A stretch of 64,000 bases of DNA, taken from assembly GCA_927407015.1 (NCBI GenBank), contig CAKMJT010000015.1, positions 1 through 64,000 on the forward strand. Reading direction: 5' to 3'. The notes under the pieces are model-generated. The model was not told where the DNA came from. It saw only the letters and a list, made by a program, of their open reading frames with translations, and did no database searches. The DNA comes from an uncultured Proteiniphilum sp. (GTDB taxonomy: Bacteria > Bacteroidota > Bacteroidia > Bacteroidales > Dysgonomonadaceae). Positions 55,270-63,532 of this stretch are shown in pieces (position 1 is the stretch's first letter; each line of letters opens with the position of its first letter). A program made the position numbers and the translations under genes.

Positions 55270-55326
55270 TGTAATTGATTGAGATAATGATTCATTCTTA
55301 ATTTTTCACTCTTCACCTTTCACTCA
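55270..55326. repeat. TTTTCAC/CTTCACC tandem repeats
   Basis: The gap contains TTTTTCACTCTTCACCTTTC followed by ACTCATCAG. It shares the TTTTCACT unit with 8560-8585. Confidence 0.6.
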
Positions 55327-58314
55327 TCAGTTGAGCCGTTCATTGATCATCTGCTGGATATCGGCTTCATTGCCTTTGTAATTTGATTTCAGGCTCTCCA
55401 GGTACTGACGTGCCTGAAACTCATCGCCCTTGGCCTTATAGGTGTCCGACATCACGATGAGTGCCCGTGCCATCCAGTATTGATGAGGTGTACCTTTCTG
55501 CATAAAATCTTTTACCTGTGCTTCGGCACGATCGTACGATTTCCACCGGTAGTAGGTGTCTGCCAGTATGAACTGAGCTTCGGCACCATAGATGCTACGC
55601 GTGTCGTTTGCCACAAACTGGAAATCGGCCATGGCATTTTCTGTTTCATTCACCTGCTGATAGGCTTTGCCGCGCAGGTACCGGGCCTCTGTCACCGTTT
55701 CTGAAGAGAGATTGCTACCGGCGAGCAGTTCGGTTGCCGCTCTTGCCGCTTCATGATGTCCGCCCAGTTTCGATTGGGTGCGAACGATCCCCAACTGTCC
55801 CGTCTGCTTGTTGGTGGTGTTTCTGGCTGCACTTGCCAGCCGGGAATAATCGGCCAGGGCCTGCGGGTAATTGCCGTTGGCATATTCTGTCTGTGCGGTG
55901 TAGATGAGTGCATTGTCCATGAATTTCAGGTTGCCTGCCTCAATTACTCTGCGGAAGTGTGTCAGTGCCTGCTGCTTATTCCCTTTCTCATCGGTAATCA
56001 TACCCAGATAATAATGGGCATCACTGCTGTATGCACCGTTGGGATAGGATTGCAGATACCGGGTCATCGCTGTTTCGGCTTCCGCACGGTTACCCCGCAT
56101 ATACACGCTTTCAGCCGCGAGGTAGGTGAGTGAATCCTGACGCGAAGTGGTGATGCGCATACCGCCCGGGAGTGAATTGGCGTAATCGACATAGCTCTGG
56201 ATGTCGTTCAGCTCCCGATAGACTGTTTCCATCGACACCAATGCATTTCGGGCATCATCAGAGCCGGGGAAATGGTTGATCACATTCTTGTAGGCAGCGA
56301 TGCTCTGCGGATAATTGCCTGCGTTATAATACAACTGACCCAGTTGTACACCTCCCTGGCCGGCCAGGGGGCTCTTCGGGAACTCGTTAACCAGTCGCTG
56401 CAATACTGTGATCGCTTCATTCTCCCTGTTGAGCATGGTGAGTGCCCTGCTCTTCTCGTATAATGCATCATCAAAATACTGAGAATTGGGATACTGACGC
56501 ATCAGATTGTCGAGAGCGGTGATTTTTCCCTGATAATTGCGTTGCAGCCCCATCACGAAAGCCCGCTGGTATGCGGCATAATCGGCTGCTGAGGGGTTGA
56601 CATCTGCCGCCTGGGCATAATAGCGTTCTGCCTCACTGAAATTACGGTTGAAATAGAAACTGTCGCCCACCCGGTTCAGGGCATCGGCATATTCTGCCCT
56701 GCTACGGTTTGTTTCAGTAGAGATATATCGCTGAAAGGCGGTCACTGCCTGACCGTATTGTTGTTGTTTGAAGAGGGCATAGCCGAGGTTGTACCATCCC
56801 ATCGCATAATTCTCATTGGAGGGGGATGCACTTTGCGTGAACTGCCGGAAATCGCTGACCGCATTGCTGTAATTCCCCATCCGGTAATAGGATTCCCCTC
56901 GCCAGTAGTAGGCGTTGTCACGGGCTTTAGTATCATAATTACCTATACCTATACTGTTGTTAAAATGCTGTACAGCCTGATTCATATTCCCGTTGATGAA
57001 CTCCTGCGCACCCAGCTGGAAAAGGACCATCTGCTTTGCTTCCAGTATGCGCCGGCCGGGATTATTGATCCTGTTGATGGCATTCAGGGCGGCATTATAG
57101 TCTTTTGTGGTGAGGAACGTCTCGGCCAGGATATCGTTTACCTGATCGGTGTATGGTGAACGGGGATATTCGCGGAGGAAGTTCTCAAACAGGGTGATCG
57201 ATTCGCTGAAGACGGAGAAGTTGGTGTCGTGTGCCAGCAGGGCATAGTTGAAAAGGGCTGTCTCCCGTACCTGTGGGTCAAAATTATCGCGTGCAGCCGC
57301 TTCGAAAGCCATCTGTGCCTGCTGCTTACGGTTTAGTTTCAGGTTGGTTTGTCCCAGCTGCAGTTGTGCATTTTGAGAAAGTGCATCGGCTTCTCCCACC
57401 GCTTGCTGAAACAGGGTGAGTGCTTCGTTGTATTTGCCCGTTTCGAAATAGGATAATCCAAGGAAATAGGCATCTCCACGGAGGGGTCTGCTTGTGGCTG
57501 CAATGTAATGTTCATAGTAAGGGATGGCCCTGGAAGTCTGTCCCAGCCGGTAATAGCTGTTTCCAAGTACCCGGTATAGCTCAGTGAGATGGCTGCTTTG
57601 CGGATATCGCTGAATGAATGATTCCGACAGCCTGATGGCTTCGTCGAGCCTGCCATCGAAGAAGGTAGCCTGTGCCGTGTAGAAAGCCACCTCCTCACTG
57701 TATTCGGGATGCTCTTTCAATCGATCGAATCGTCGCAGTGCCCCGGTGTAATCTTTACCGGCATAGTCAATATAACCGAGATAGAAATCGGCTGCATCCC
57801 TGTACTTCATACTGTTCTGAGAGAGCAGCCCGAAGTAACGGGTCGCTTCGTCCATATTGCCGAGCTGCAGATGGGTATATCCCGTACGGAAACTGTAGTC
57901 TTCCTGTTCTGATAGTGTAAGGTAGTCGAGATCAGCCAGATTGAACCATGTCCGGGCTGCTTCCCACTCTTTTTTGTCGAAATGGGTTGAGCCGATCAGA
58001 AAGTTTACCTGATGCCGGTGACTCGTCTCCGGGTGCGACCCGAGGAATGCCTTCAGAATCGTTCCGCTTTCACTGTCGCCGCGCCGGAACGATGAAACGG
58101 CCATCATGTAGGCGGCCTCTTCCTTCATATAGTCATCATTGCTCTCTGCGGTGAATTTCTTCAGCAGGTCCTCAGCACCCACGTAGTTCCCCTCCAGGAA
58201 CATCTCTTTACCCTGATTGAACAGCTTCCCGGGTTGAGCGTGATAGGCCGTTCTTTGTGCCGTTGAGATTTGTGTTACAAGGGCAAGGATGCATAATAAG
58301 ATGATTTTTTTCAT
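55327..58314 (-). CDS. Large tetratricopeptide-repeat protein, exported
   Basis: 995 residues from ATG 58314 (MKKIILLCILALVTQISTAQ, a signal peptide); the promoter at 58336 starts inside the longer frame. About 20-25 TPR units fill the rest, with typical spacings (for example GDAYFLGLSYFETGKYNEAL, NYAMGWYNLGYALFKQQQYG), and it ends without a membrane anchor. Its likely site is the periplasm or the inner face of the outer membrane, acting as a scaffold. It lies just upstream of a small outer-membrane barrel. Confidence 0.88.
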   Translation of the reverse strand: MKKIILLCILALVTQISTAQRTAYHAQPGKLFNQGKEMFLEGNYVGAEDLLKKFTAESNDDYMKEEAAYMMAVSSFRRGDSESGTILKAFLGSHPETSHRHQVNFLIGSTHFDKKEWEAARTWFNLADLDYLTLSEQEDYSFRTGYTHLQLGNMDEATRYFGLLSQNSMKYRDAADFYLGYIDYAGKDYTGALRRFDRLKEHPEYSEEVAFYTAQATFFDGRLDEAIRLSESFIQRYPQSSHLTELYRVLGNSYYRLGQTSRAIPYYEHYIAATSRPLRGDAYFLGLSYFETGKYNEALTLFQQAVGEADALSQNAQLQLGQTNLKLNRKQQAQMAFEAAARDNFDPQVRETALFNYALLAHDTNFSVFSESITLFENFLREYPRSPYTDQVNDILAETFLTTKDYNAALNAINRINNPGRRILEAKQMVLFQLGAQEFINGNMNQAVQHFNNSIGIGNYDTKARDNAYYWRGESYYRMGNYSNAVSDFRQFTQSASPSNENYAMGWYNLGYALFKQQQYGQAVTAFQRYISTETNRSRAEYADALNRVGDSFYFNRNFSEAERYYAQAADVNPSAADYAAYQRAFVMGLQRNYQGKITALDNLMRQYPNSQYFDDALYEKSRALTMLNRENEAITVLQRLVNEFPKSPLAGQGGVQLGQLYYNAGNYPQSIAAYKNVINHFPGSDDARNALVSMETVYRELNDIQSYVDYANSLPGGMRITTSRQDSLTYLAAESVYMRGNRAEAETAMTRYLQSYPNGAYSSDAHYYLGMITDEKGNKQQALTHFRRVIEAGNLKFMDNALIYTAQTEYANGNYPQALADYSRLASAARNTTNKQTGQLGIVRTQSKLGGHHEAARAATELLAGSNLSSETVTEARYLRGKAYQQVNETENAMADFQFVANDTRSIYGAEAQFILADTYYRWKSYDRAEAQVKDFMQKGTPHQYWMARALIVMSDTYKAKGDEFQARQYLESLKSNYKGNEADIQQMINERLN

Positions 58315-58335
58315 ATGATTAAAACTATTTATTTT

Positions 58336-58343
58336 CAAAGGTA
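58336..58343 (-). promoter_or_regulatory. TAnnTTTG promoter of the TPR-barrel operon
   Basis: The minus strand reads TACCTTTG, 22 bases before the chosen ATG. Confidence 0.5.
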
Positions 58344-58467
58344 TCATATGGAACTCGCTTTAATCATGTACTTCTGTGAAAAACATGTTCATGCTCGTTT
58401 CATACATTTTTATTATTCGCACCTATCGCCTCCACTAATATGTGCAGGATCGTGCCAGTTGAGTGAT

Positions 58468-59229
58468 TCAGAAATGAATGCTCCATTGAACGCCATAGGA
58501 AGAATTCCCCGGGTACCCGGGACTTCCTTCTTTTAAGATAACAGGTTCCACACGCATCGATAAATCAGGGCTCATGTCAAAGTCGAACAATTGTGCATCG
58601 ACATAGGCATCCACCATGGCAAGCAGATACAGCGCGACGGTGCCAATGATACTCAGGTCCCTGTAATACCGGTAGTAATCTTTCCTTTGCTGCAAGACAC
58701 CCGTGAACCACTCTACATCGGTCGTTTCCGGATCCTGGCCGTAAGGGAGCATATTGTGCCACCTATTGGTTTCGGGGTTATCATCCATAATATCCTGGTA
58801 AGCTCCCAGGTAGTCGCGATAATAGCCGTTATTCCAGGTAATGGCATAGGTAAACCCCACGAAGCCTCCGTAGAGAATGGGCAGTTTCCAGTATTTTCGG
58901 TTGTATATCTGACCCAGTCCGGGGAAAATGGCCGAATAGATGACTGCTTTCCGGGGAGTGGGCTTAAACAGCGCGGAAGGTGCCAGAAAGGAATCGGAAG
59001 AGGTGGCGGTAAGGATGCTGTCTGTCCTTTCACGCAGGGGGTCTTCTGGCCGGGGTACCTGAACAGCTCTGTCAGCCCGGATGAGCAAAGAATCCTGCTG
59101 AATGGTTGTCACAGAATCTTTCACGACAATGCGTGCCGAATCGGGTTGTTGCGGTGTAAAAAGCTGTGCCTGCACGTCGGTCGTACAAAACGCGATAAAC
59201 ACACAGACAAACATTCCGGCCAACTTCAT
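58468..59229 (-). CDS. DUF5683 family membrane protein
   Basis: 253 residues. Signal peptide (about 1-22), a serine/threonine/aspartate-rich spacer, then the DUF5683 core KAVIYSAIFPGLGQIYNRKYWKLP with two or three hydrophobic helices and a C-terminal strand. The family is unknown in function and usually follows parA-parB in Bacteroidetes, as it does here (7 bp after parB). The last codons contain a perfect 14-bp palindrome. Confidence 0.85.
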   Translation of the reverse strand: MKLAGMFVCVFIAFCTTDVQAQLFTPQQPDSARIVVKDSVTTIQQDSLLIRADRAVQVPRPEDPLRERTDSILTATSSDSFLAPSALFKPTPRKAVIYSAIFPGLGQIYNRKYWKLPILYGGFVGFTYAITWNNGYYRDYLGAYQDIMDDNPETNRWHNMLPYGQDPETTDVEWFTGVLQQRKDYYRYYRDLSIIGTVALYLLAMVDAYVDAQLFDFDMSPDLSMRVEPVILKEGSPGYPGNSSYGVQWSIHF

Positions 59230-59236
59230 CCTGGTT

Positions 59237-60145
59237 CTATTTTTTCATTTGATCGAACATCACGATGATGCGTTCCAGGTCTTCCGGCGAATCAAAGGGA
59301 ATAGTGATTTTCCCGTTGCCGCGTTTATAATAACTGAACTGCACATCGGTTTTGAAATAGGAGGAGAGGTGTTTTTTCAGCGCATCAAAATCGTCCTGCA
59401 GCAGTTGTTTTACCGGTGTCTTCACCGAACGGTATTTTTTGCCCTCAGGGGCCACCAGTTTCCTGATGGGCGTTCCCTCACTGAATTCCCTGACGATTGT
59501 CTCCACTTTCCGTACAGAGAGTCCGTCTTCGAGAATATGGTCGTACAGGGCAAGCTGTGCCACCGGATCGTTCATTGTCACCAGGGCACGTGCATGTCCC
59601 ATATCAATTTTCTTGTCTTTCACGCCCATTTGCACTTCTGCGGGAAGCTTCAACAGGCGCAGATAGTTGGTGACAGTAGCCCTTTTTTTGCCGACGCGCT
59701 CGCTCAGCTGCTCCTGAGTGAGGGAAAGGGTATCAATCAGTGTTTGGTAGGCAAGGGCTATTTCAATGGAGTTGAGGTCCTCCCGTTGAATATTCTCGAT
59801 GAGCGCCATCTCCATGGTTTCATCATCGTCCACCGTCTTGATATAGGCAGGGATAGAGGTCAAGCCCGCCATTTGTGAGGCACGATAACGGCGCTCACCG
59901 GCAATAATCTGATAGGAATCCTCATCCAGTTTCCGTAATGTGACGGGCTGAATTAAACCGATGGATTTGATGGAAGCAGACAATTCCAGCAATGCTTCCT
60001 CGTTGAAGGCACTGCGTGGTTGATCGGGATTGGGAACTATTTTCGTCAGTTCCACCTCATTGATGGAGGAAGAGCCTTGCGTCTCTCCGTCGTTAAAAGC
60101 GATCAATGCGTCCAATCCTCTTCCCAATGCATTCTTTTTCGTCAT
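59237..60145 (-). CDS. parB: Chromosome partitioning protein ParB
   Basis: 302 residues. ParB N-terminal CTPase domain (about 30-125) with LRKLDEDSYQIIAGERRYRASQ (the GERR-type motif) and ENIQREDLNSIE, a helix-turn-helix (EQLSERVGKKRATVTNYLRLLKL, about 150-172) and a C-terminal dimer domain. It binds parS sites near the origin and slides as a CTP clamp. No parS site was recognised in the window. It follows parA by 25 bp. Confidence 0.95.
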   Translation of the reverse strand: MTKKNALGRGLDALIAFNDGETQGSSSINEVELTKIVPNPDQPRSAFNEEALLELSASIKSIGLIQPVTLRKLDEDSYQIIAGERRYRASQMAGLTSIPAYIKTVDDDETMEMALIENIQREDLNSIEIALAYQTLIDTLSLTQEQLSERVGKKRATVTNYLRLLKLPAEVQMGVKDKKIDMGHARALVTMNDPVAQLALYDHILEDGLSVRKVETIVREFSEGTPIRKLVAPEGKKYRSVKTPVKQLLQDDFDALKKHLSSYFKTDVQFSYYKRGNGKITIPFDSPEDLERIIVMFDQMKK

Positions 60146-60170
60146 AATCTAACCTGTAAAGAGGGCAAAG

Positions 60171-60935
60171 TTAGGAATTTTTTTCGATTAGCTCTTGTGC
60201 GAGCTGCATATGGTTGACAGCACCCCGGGAACCGGCATCATACATCAACGCGGGCTTGGCATGGCTCTGCGATTCGCTCAGCGTAATATTTCGCTGGATG
60301 ACTGTCGTGAAAACCATCTCCTTAAAATGATGCTTCACCTCTTCATATATCTGATTGTGCAGACGGAGGCGGGAGTCGTACATTGTCAGTACAAATCCTT
60401 CAATCTCGAGTCTGGTATTGAGTTTGGACTTGATGATCTTGATCGTGTTCAACAGTTTACTCAATCCTTCCAGGGCAAAATATTCACACTGTACAGGTAT
60501 CATGACTGAATCGGCAGCCGTCAGGGCATTCACGGTGATGATGCCCAGCGATGGTGAACAATCGATGAGGATATAATCGTAAGCATCCCGCAAGGGATGT
60601 AACAGGTCGCGGAGCCTTTTTTCCCTGTTTTCCATCTGTACCATCTCCAATTCGGCTCCCACCAGATTGATGTGAGAGGAGATGATATCTATATTTTCAA
60701 AAGGAGTGTGATGAATGGCTTCCTGAGGAGTACATTTACCTATTAACCCTTCGTAGATTGTATGGGTCGTTTTTTTGATGTCTATGCCTAAACCGGAGGA
60801 CGCGTTCGCCTGAGGATCGGCATCCACTACCAGTACTTTTTTTTCCAAAGCAGCAAGCGATGCTGCCAGATTAATGGTAGTAGTGGTTTTACCCACTCCC
60901 CCTTTCTGATTCGCCAGTGAAATGATTCTACCCAT
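60171..60935 (-). CDS. parA: Chromosome partitioning ATPase ParA (Soj)
   Basis: 254 residues. Deviant Walker A KGGVGKTTT (11-19), Walker A' DADPQANAS, and Walker B LIDCSPSLG. It segregates origins together with ParB. Full promoter at 60983-61015. Confidence 0.95.
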   Translation of the reverse strand: MGRIISLANQKGGVGKTTTTINLAASLAALEKKVLVVDADPQANASSGLGIDIKKTTHTIYEGLIGKCTPQEAIHHTPFENIDIISSHINLVGAELEMVQMENREKRLRDLLHPLRDAYDYILIDCSPSLGIITVNALTAADSVMIPVQCEYFALEGLSKLLNTIKIIKSKLNTRLEIEGFVLTMYDSRLRLHNQIYEEVKHHFKEMVFTTVIQRNITLSESQSHAKPALMYDAGSRGAVNHMQLAQELIEKNS

Positions 60936-60982
60936 ATATTCTTGTTTACAGATAAGGTCGTTTTCATCAAATAAGCAGCAAA

Positions 60983-61015
60983 CAAATTTAAAAACGAGCT
61001 ATTACGGACGGCAAA
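60983..61015 (-). promoter_or_regulatory. Promoter of parA-parB-DUF5683
   Basis: TTTG (61012-61015), 21 bases and TAAATTTG (60983-60990) on the minus strand. Confidence 0.65.
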
Positions 61016-61104
61016 ATAAGTAATAAATCAGATAATTCTGTGTTAATTAATGAAAACGTTCATCATTTTGTTGATAAATGGAAACAATGGAGAAATATCA
61101 ACCG

Positions 61105-62436
61105 CTATTCCCATAAAAAGTCGATATCTTCTTTTTGTCTGCCCAGGAGATGATCCTTCTGAAAGAAAAATTCACTTTCGCTGAAAGCAGGTTCCAGCTC
61201 ATCGAACCAGGTGGCTTTCCTGTCATACTTCGCAAAAAAGGGGATATCCACCAATTTGGGATTGCGGCACTGCAGGAATCGAAGAACAAACACTTTCTCA
61301 CCCCTGACCTCCGTTACACCCAGAATCTGAATTTTTCCCGGATTGGCGCTCATGCTGGGGCCCCGCACTGTTCGGCACACCCCGCTCACACTGCGATAAG
61401 CCCTGCGGAAGATGTTCCAGGCCTTCACCAGGGGTACCTCGAAGAATGCCTTCGAACCGGTGTCGCGTGCGACGAACATATAATAGGGTATCAGCCCCTG
61501 TCTCACCTGCGCTTTCCACATATCTGCCCATATCGCGGGATCATCATTGATATGGCGCAACAACGGAGATTGGGTCCTGATCTGAGCTCCGGTGTTTTGA
61601 ATACGTTCAATGGCCTGCTTCACGGTATCGGTCGATAGTTCCACCGGGTGGTTGAAGTGTGCCTGGAAGGCCAGGTGTTTTCCGGCATTCTTTACCTTTT
61701 CGAAGAGACGCAGCATATCATCGGCATCTTTGTCAGTCAGAAACCGATAAGGCCAATATGACAGCGTTTTGGACCCGATGCGGATATTCTGGATATGGGA
61801 AAATTCTTTCGTCAACAGCGGCTCTATATAGGCAGACATGATACTGGCCTTCGCCGTAAGCGGGTCACCTCCCGTGAACAGCACATCAGATACCCTGGTA
61901 TGCCGCTTCAGGTAGCGGTGAAGCAGGTCCGCTTCTTTCATGGCGAACTTCAACTCATTCATGCCGGTGAACTGAGGCCACCGGAAACAGAAGGTACAGT
62001 AGGCGTGACAGGTCTGTCCCTGGCTGGGGAAAAAGAGTACCGTCTCGGGGTATTTGTGTTGCATGCCGTGTAGTTTCACACCGTCGATGGTTGGCACGTT
62101 GTGTTCCTGACCCGCCGGGTTGGGGTTCAGCTTCATCCTGATTTCATACACCTTGTTTTTAAGTGCTTCCTCGTCATTCGCATCAAGGAGTCTCTTTACC
62201 TGCTCGTAGTACGATGGTGAGAGCATCTCTTTACGGGGAAAGGTAAGCGTGAAGATGGGATCATTCGGCACATTGTTCCAATCGATTAACTCTTCAACAA
62301 CATAATTATTTGATTTGAAAGGCAACACCTGCCCTACTACACCAATTGCCTCTCTTTCCTCCGCTGTCAGGGCACTTAACCAGGGTATATCGTTGTAATT
62401 GCGGAGAATATAATTTCTGTATTTTTTCGTTTCCAT
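61105..62436 (-). CDS. KamA-family radical SAM enzyme (lysine 2,3-aminomutase-like)
   Basis: 443 residues from ATG 62436. Radical SAM cluster Cys143, Cys147, Cys150 (CHAYCTFCF), FTGGDPL for SAM contact, and a C-terminal NPGKIQ segment that carries the PLP lysine position of aminomutases. Lysine 2,3-aminomutase makes beta-lysine, either for lysine fermentation or as an osmolyte. No fermentation genes (kamD, kamE, kce) are nearby, and the lysine-binding acidic residues cannot be verified by eye. It could be a paralogue with another amino acid or a protein substrate. Confidence 0.85.
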   Translation of the reverse strand: METKKYRNYILRNYNDIPWLSALTAEEREAIGVVGQVLPFKSNNYVVEELIDWNNVPNDPIFTLTFPRKEMLSPSYYEQVKRLLDANDEEALKNKVYEIRMKLNPNPAGQEHNVPTIDGVKLHGMQHKYPETVLFFPSQGQTCHAYCTFCFRWPQFTGMNELKFAMKEADLLHRYLKRHTRVSDVLFTGGDPLTAKASIMSAYIEPLLTKEFSHIQNIRIGSKTLSYWPYRFLTDKDADDMLRLFEKVKNAGKHLAFQAHFNHPVELSTDTVKQAIERIQNTGAQIRTQSPLLRHINDDPAIWADMWKAQVRQGLIPYYMFVARDTGSKAFFEVPLVKAWNIFRRAYRSVSGVCRTVRGPSMSANPGKIQILGVTEVRGEKVFVLRFLQCRNPKLVDIPFFAKYDRKATWFDELEPAFSESEFFFQKDHLLGRQKEDIDFLWE

Positions 62437-62527
62437 ATTATCTGTTTGATGATTGTACTTTAGCACTACAGGAGGAGAGCAGGGGCCCTTGAAACAGGTT
62501 GAAAAAAAGGTTACACAGCCCGGAAAA

Positions 62528-62559
62528 CAAAAATAAGAAAAAGGTATCAAAAAGACAAA
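62528..62559 (-). promoter_or_regulatory. Promoter of the KamA-like gene
   Basis: TTTG (62556-62559), 20 bases and TATTTTTG (62528-62535) on the minus strand. It predicts a leader of about 85 bases. Confidence 0.6.
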
Positions 62560-62670
62560 TTTATTTGAACATTTTTACTTTTTGAACAAAATAAAAAATC
62601 ACTTTGAATGCTTTTCCAATGGCAGAGAAGATTTTTTTCTTTTATCATCGTGAATTAAAAATATATTGAT

Positions 62671-62678
62671 TACTTTTG
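62671..62678 (+). promoter_or_regulatory. TAnnTTTG promoter of the arginine operon
   Basis: TACTTTTG predicts a start of transcription at about 62683, only a few bases before the leader ATG at 62686 and about 165 bases before the GNAT gene. Confidence 0.6.
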
Positions 62679-62685
62679 TTGTCTG

Positions 62686-62751
62686 ATGAGTATATTATTT
62701 ACACATACACACTACCCCAAAGCAACCGTCTTAGTCCGACGATGCTTTTAA
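62686..62751 (+). CDS. Candidate leader peptide with tandem arginines before the argG operon
   Basis: 21-codon open frame, MSILF at the start and LVRRCF at the end, closed by TAA. Codons 18 and 19 are CGA CGA, tandem arginines. It begins almost at the predicted transcription start. Downstream lie a CCTGCAGG dyad and a GC-rich palindrome CGCCCCGGGGCG (62797-62808). Ribosome stalling at arginine codons could control the argG operon. No clean terminator-antiterminator pair could be drawn by eye. Confidence 0.4.
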   Translation: MSILFTHTHYPKATVLVRRCF

Positions 62752-62850
62752 TCCCTGCAGGCAACCCAATGTCTGCTTCTTCTCTTACCCTGTTTTCGCC
62801 CCGGGGCGACTCACATCAACAACTTATTAATTTTTTATTATTGTTTTAGG
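62752..62850 (+). promoter_or_regulatory. Rest of the argG-operon leader
   Basis: Untranslated stretch with two dyads: CCTGCAGG at 62754-62761 and CGCCCCGGGGCG at 62797-62808. The second is GC-rich in AT-rich surroundings. An AT-rich segment with TTTTAGG directly before ATG 62851 may be the ribosome binding region. Confidence 0.3.
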
Positions 62851-63468
62851 ATGAATGTAGAAATTCATATAGCCAACAGCAACTTCATCAGATATGCACA
62901 AGAGATATGCGATTTGATTTACGAATCCGCACAGGCTCGTGGTACCGGCATTGCCAAGCGTAGTGCCGAGTATGTTGCTGAGAAAATAAATGCAGGCAAA
63001 GCAGTGATCGCCGTCGATGGCGACAAGCTGGTGGGTTTTGCCTATATCGAGACGTTCAGTCATCAGCGGTTCGTGGCGAACTCCGGGTTGGTGGTGCACC
63101 CCGAGTACCGTAACCAGGGGTTGGCGAAGAAGATCAAACGGAAGATATTTGATCTTTCCCGCAAACTGTATCCCAATGCAAAGATTTTCAGCATCACTAC
63201 CGGGCTGGCTGTGATGAAGATGAATACCGAACTGGGTTTCAAACCGGTCACCTTTTCAGAACTGACCGACGACGAAGAGTTTTGGAAAGGATGCCAGGGT
63301 TGCCGTAATTACGATATCCTGCAGCGCAACAATTATAAAATGTGCCTCTGCACGGGTCTGCTGTATGATCCAAAGGTCAAGCCCATACAGGAAGCCAGTC
63401 CTTTTGCCAAAAAAGTGGTGAAGCCGATCATCAAGACAAGAAAGGCGAATAAAATGTTTAAGAAATAA
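62851..63468 (+). CDS. GNAT acetyltransferase linked to argG
   Basis: 205 residues. GNAT core with VVHPEYRNQGLAKKIKRKIF (acyl-CoA loop, about 86-105). The last third holds a cysteine-bearing segment, KGCQGCRNYD and CLCTGLLYDP, not found in ordinary GNATs. It lies 64 bp before argG. Bacteroidetes lack classical argA and argJ and in some species use succinylated intermediates, so this enzyme is a candidate for the first, N-acylglutamate-forming step. That role is inferred from context. Confidence 0.85.
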   Translation: MNVEIHIANSNFIRYAQEICDLIYESAQARGTGIAKRSAEYVAEKINAGKAVIAVDGDKLVGFAYIETFSHQRFVANSGLVVHPEYRNQGLAKKIKRKIFDLSRKLYPNAKIFSITTGLAVMKMNTELGFKPVTFSELTDDEEFWKGCQGCRNYDILQRNNYKMCLCTGLLYDPKVKPIQEASPFAKKVVKPIIKTRKANKMFKK

Positions 63469-63532
63469 AACGAACACGATCATCATTCTCACGCTAATGG
63501 ATGATGAATGTGGGTTCAAATAATAAAATCGT

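Noticed and set aside
58508-58521. 14-bp palindrome CCCGGGTACCCGGG beside GAATTC, resembling a cloning polylinker
   Set aside because: It is in frame within the DUF5683 C-terminus (SPGYPG) and flanked by normal coding sequence, so a vector artefact is unlikely.
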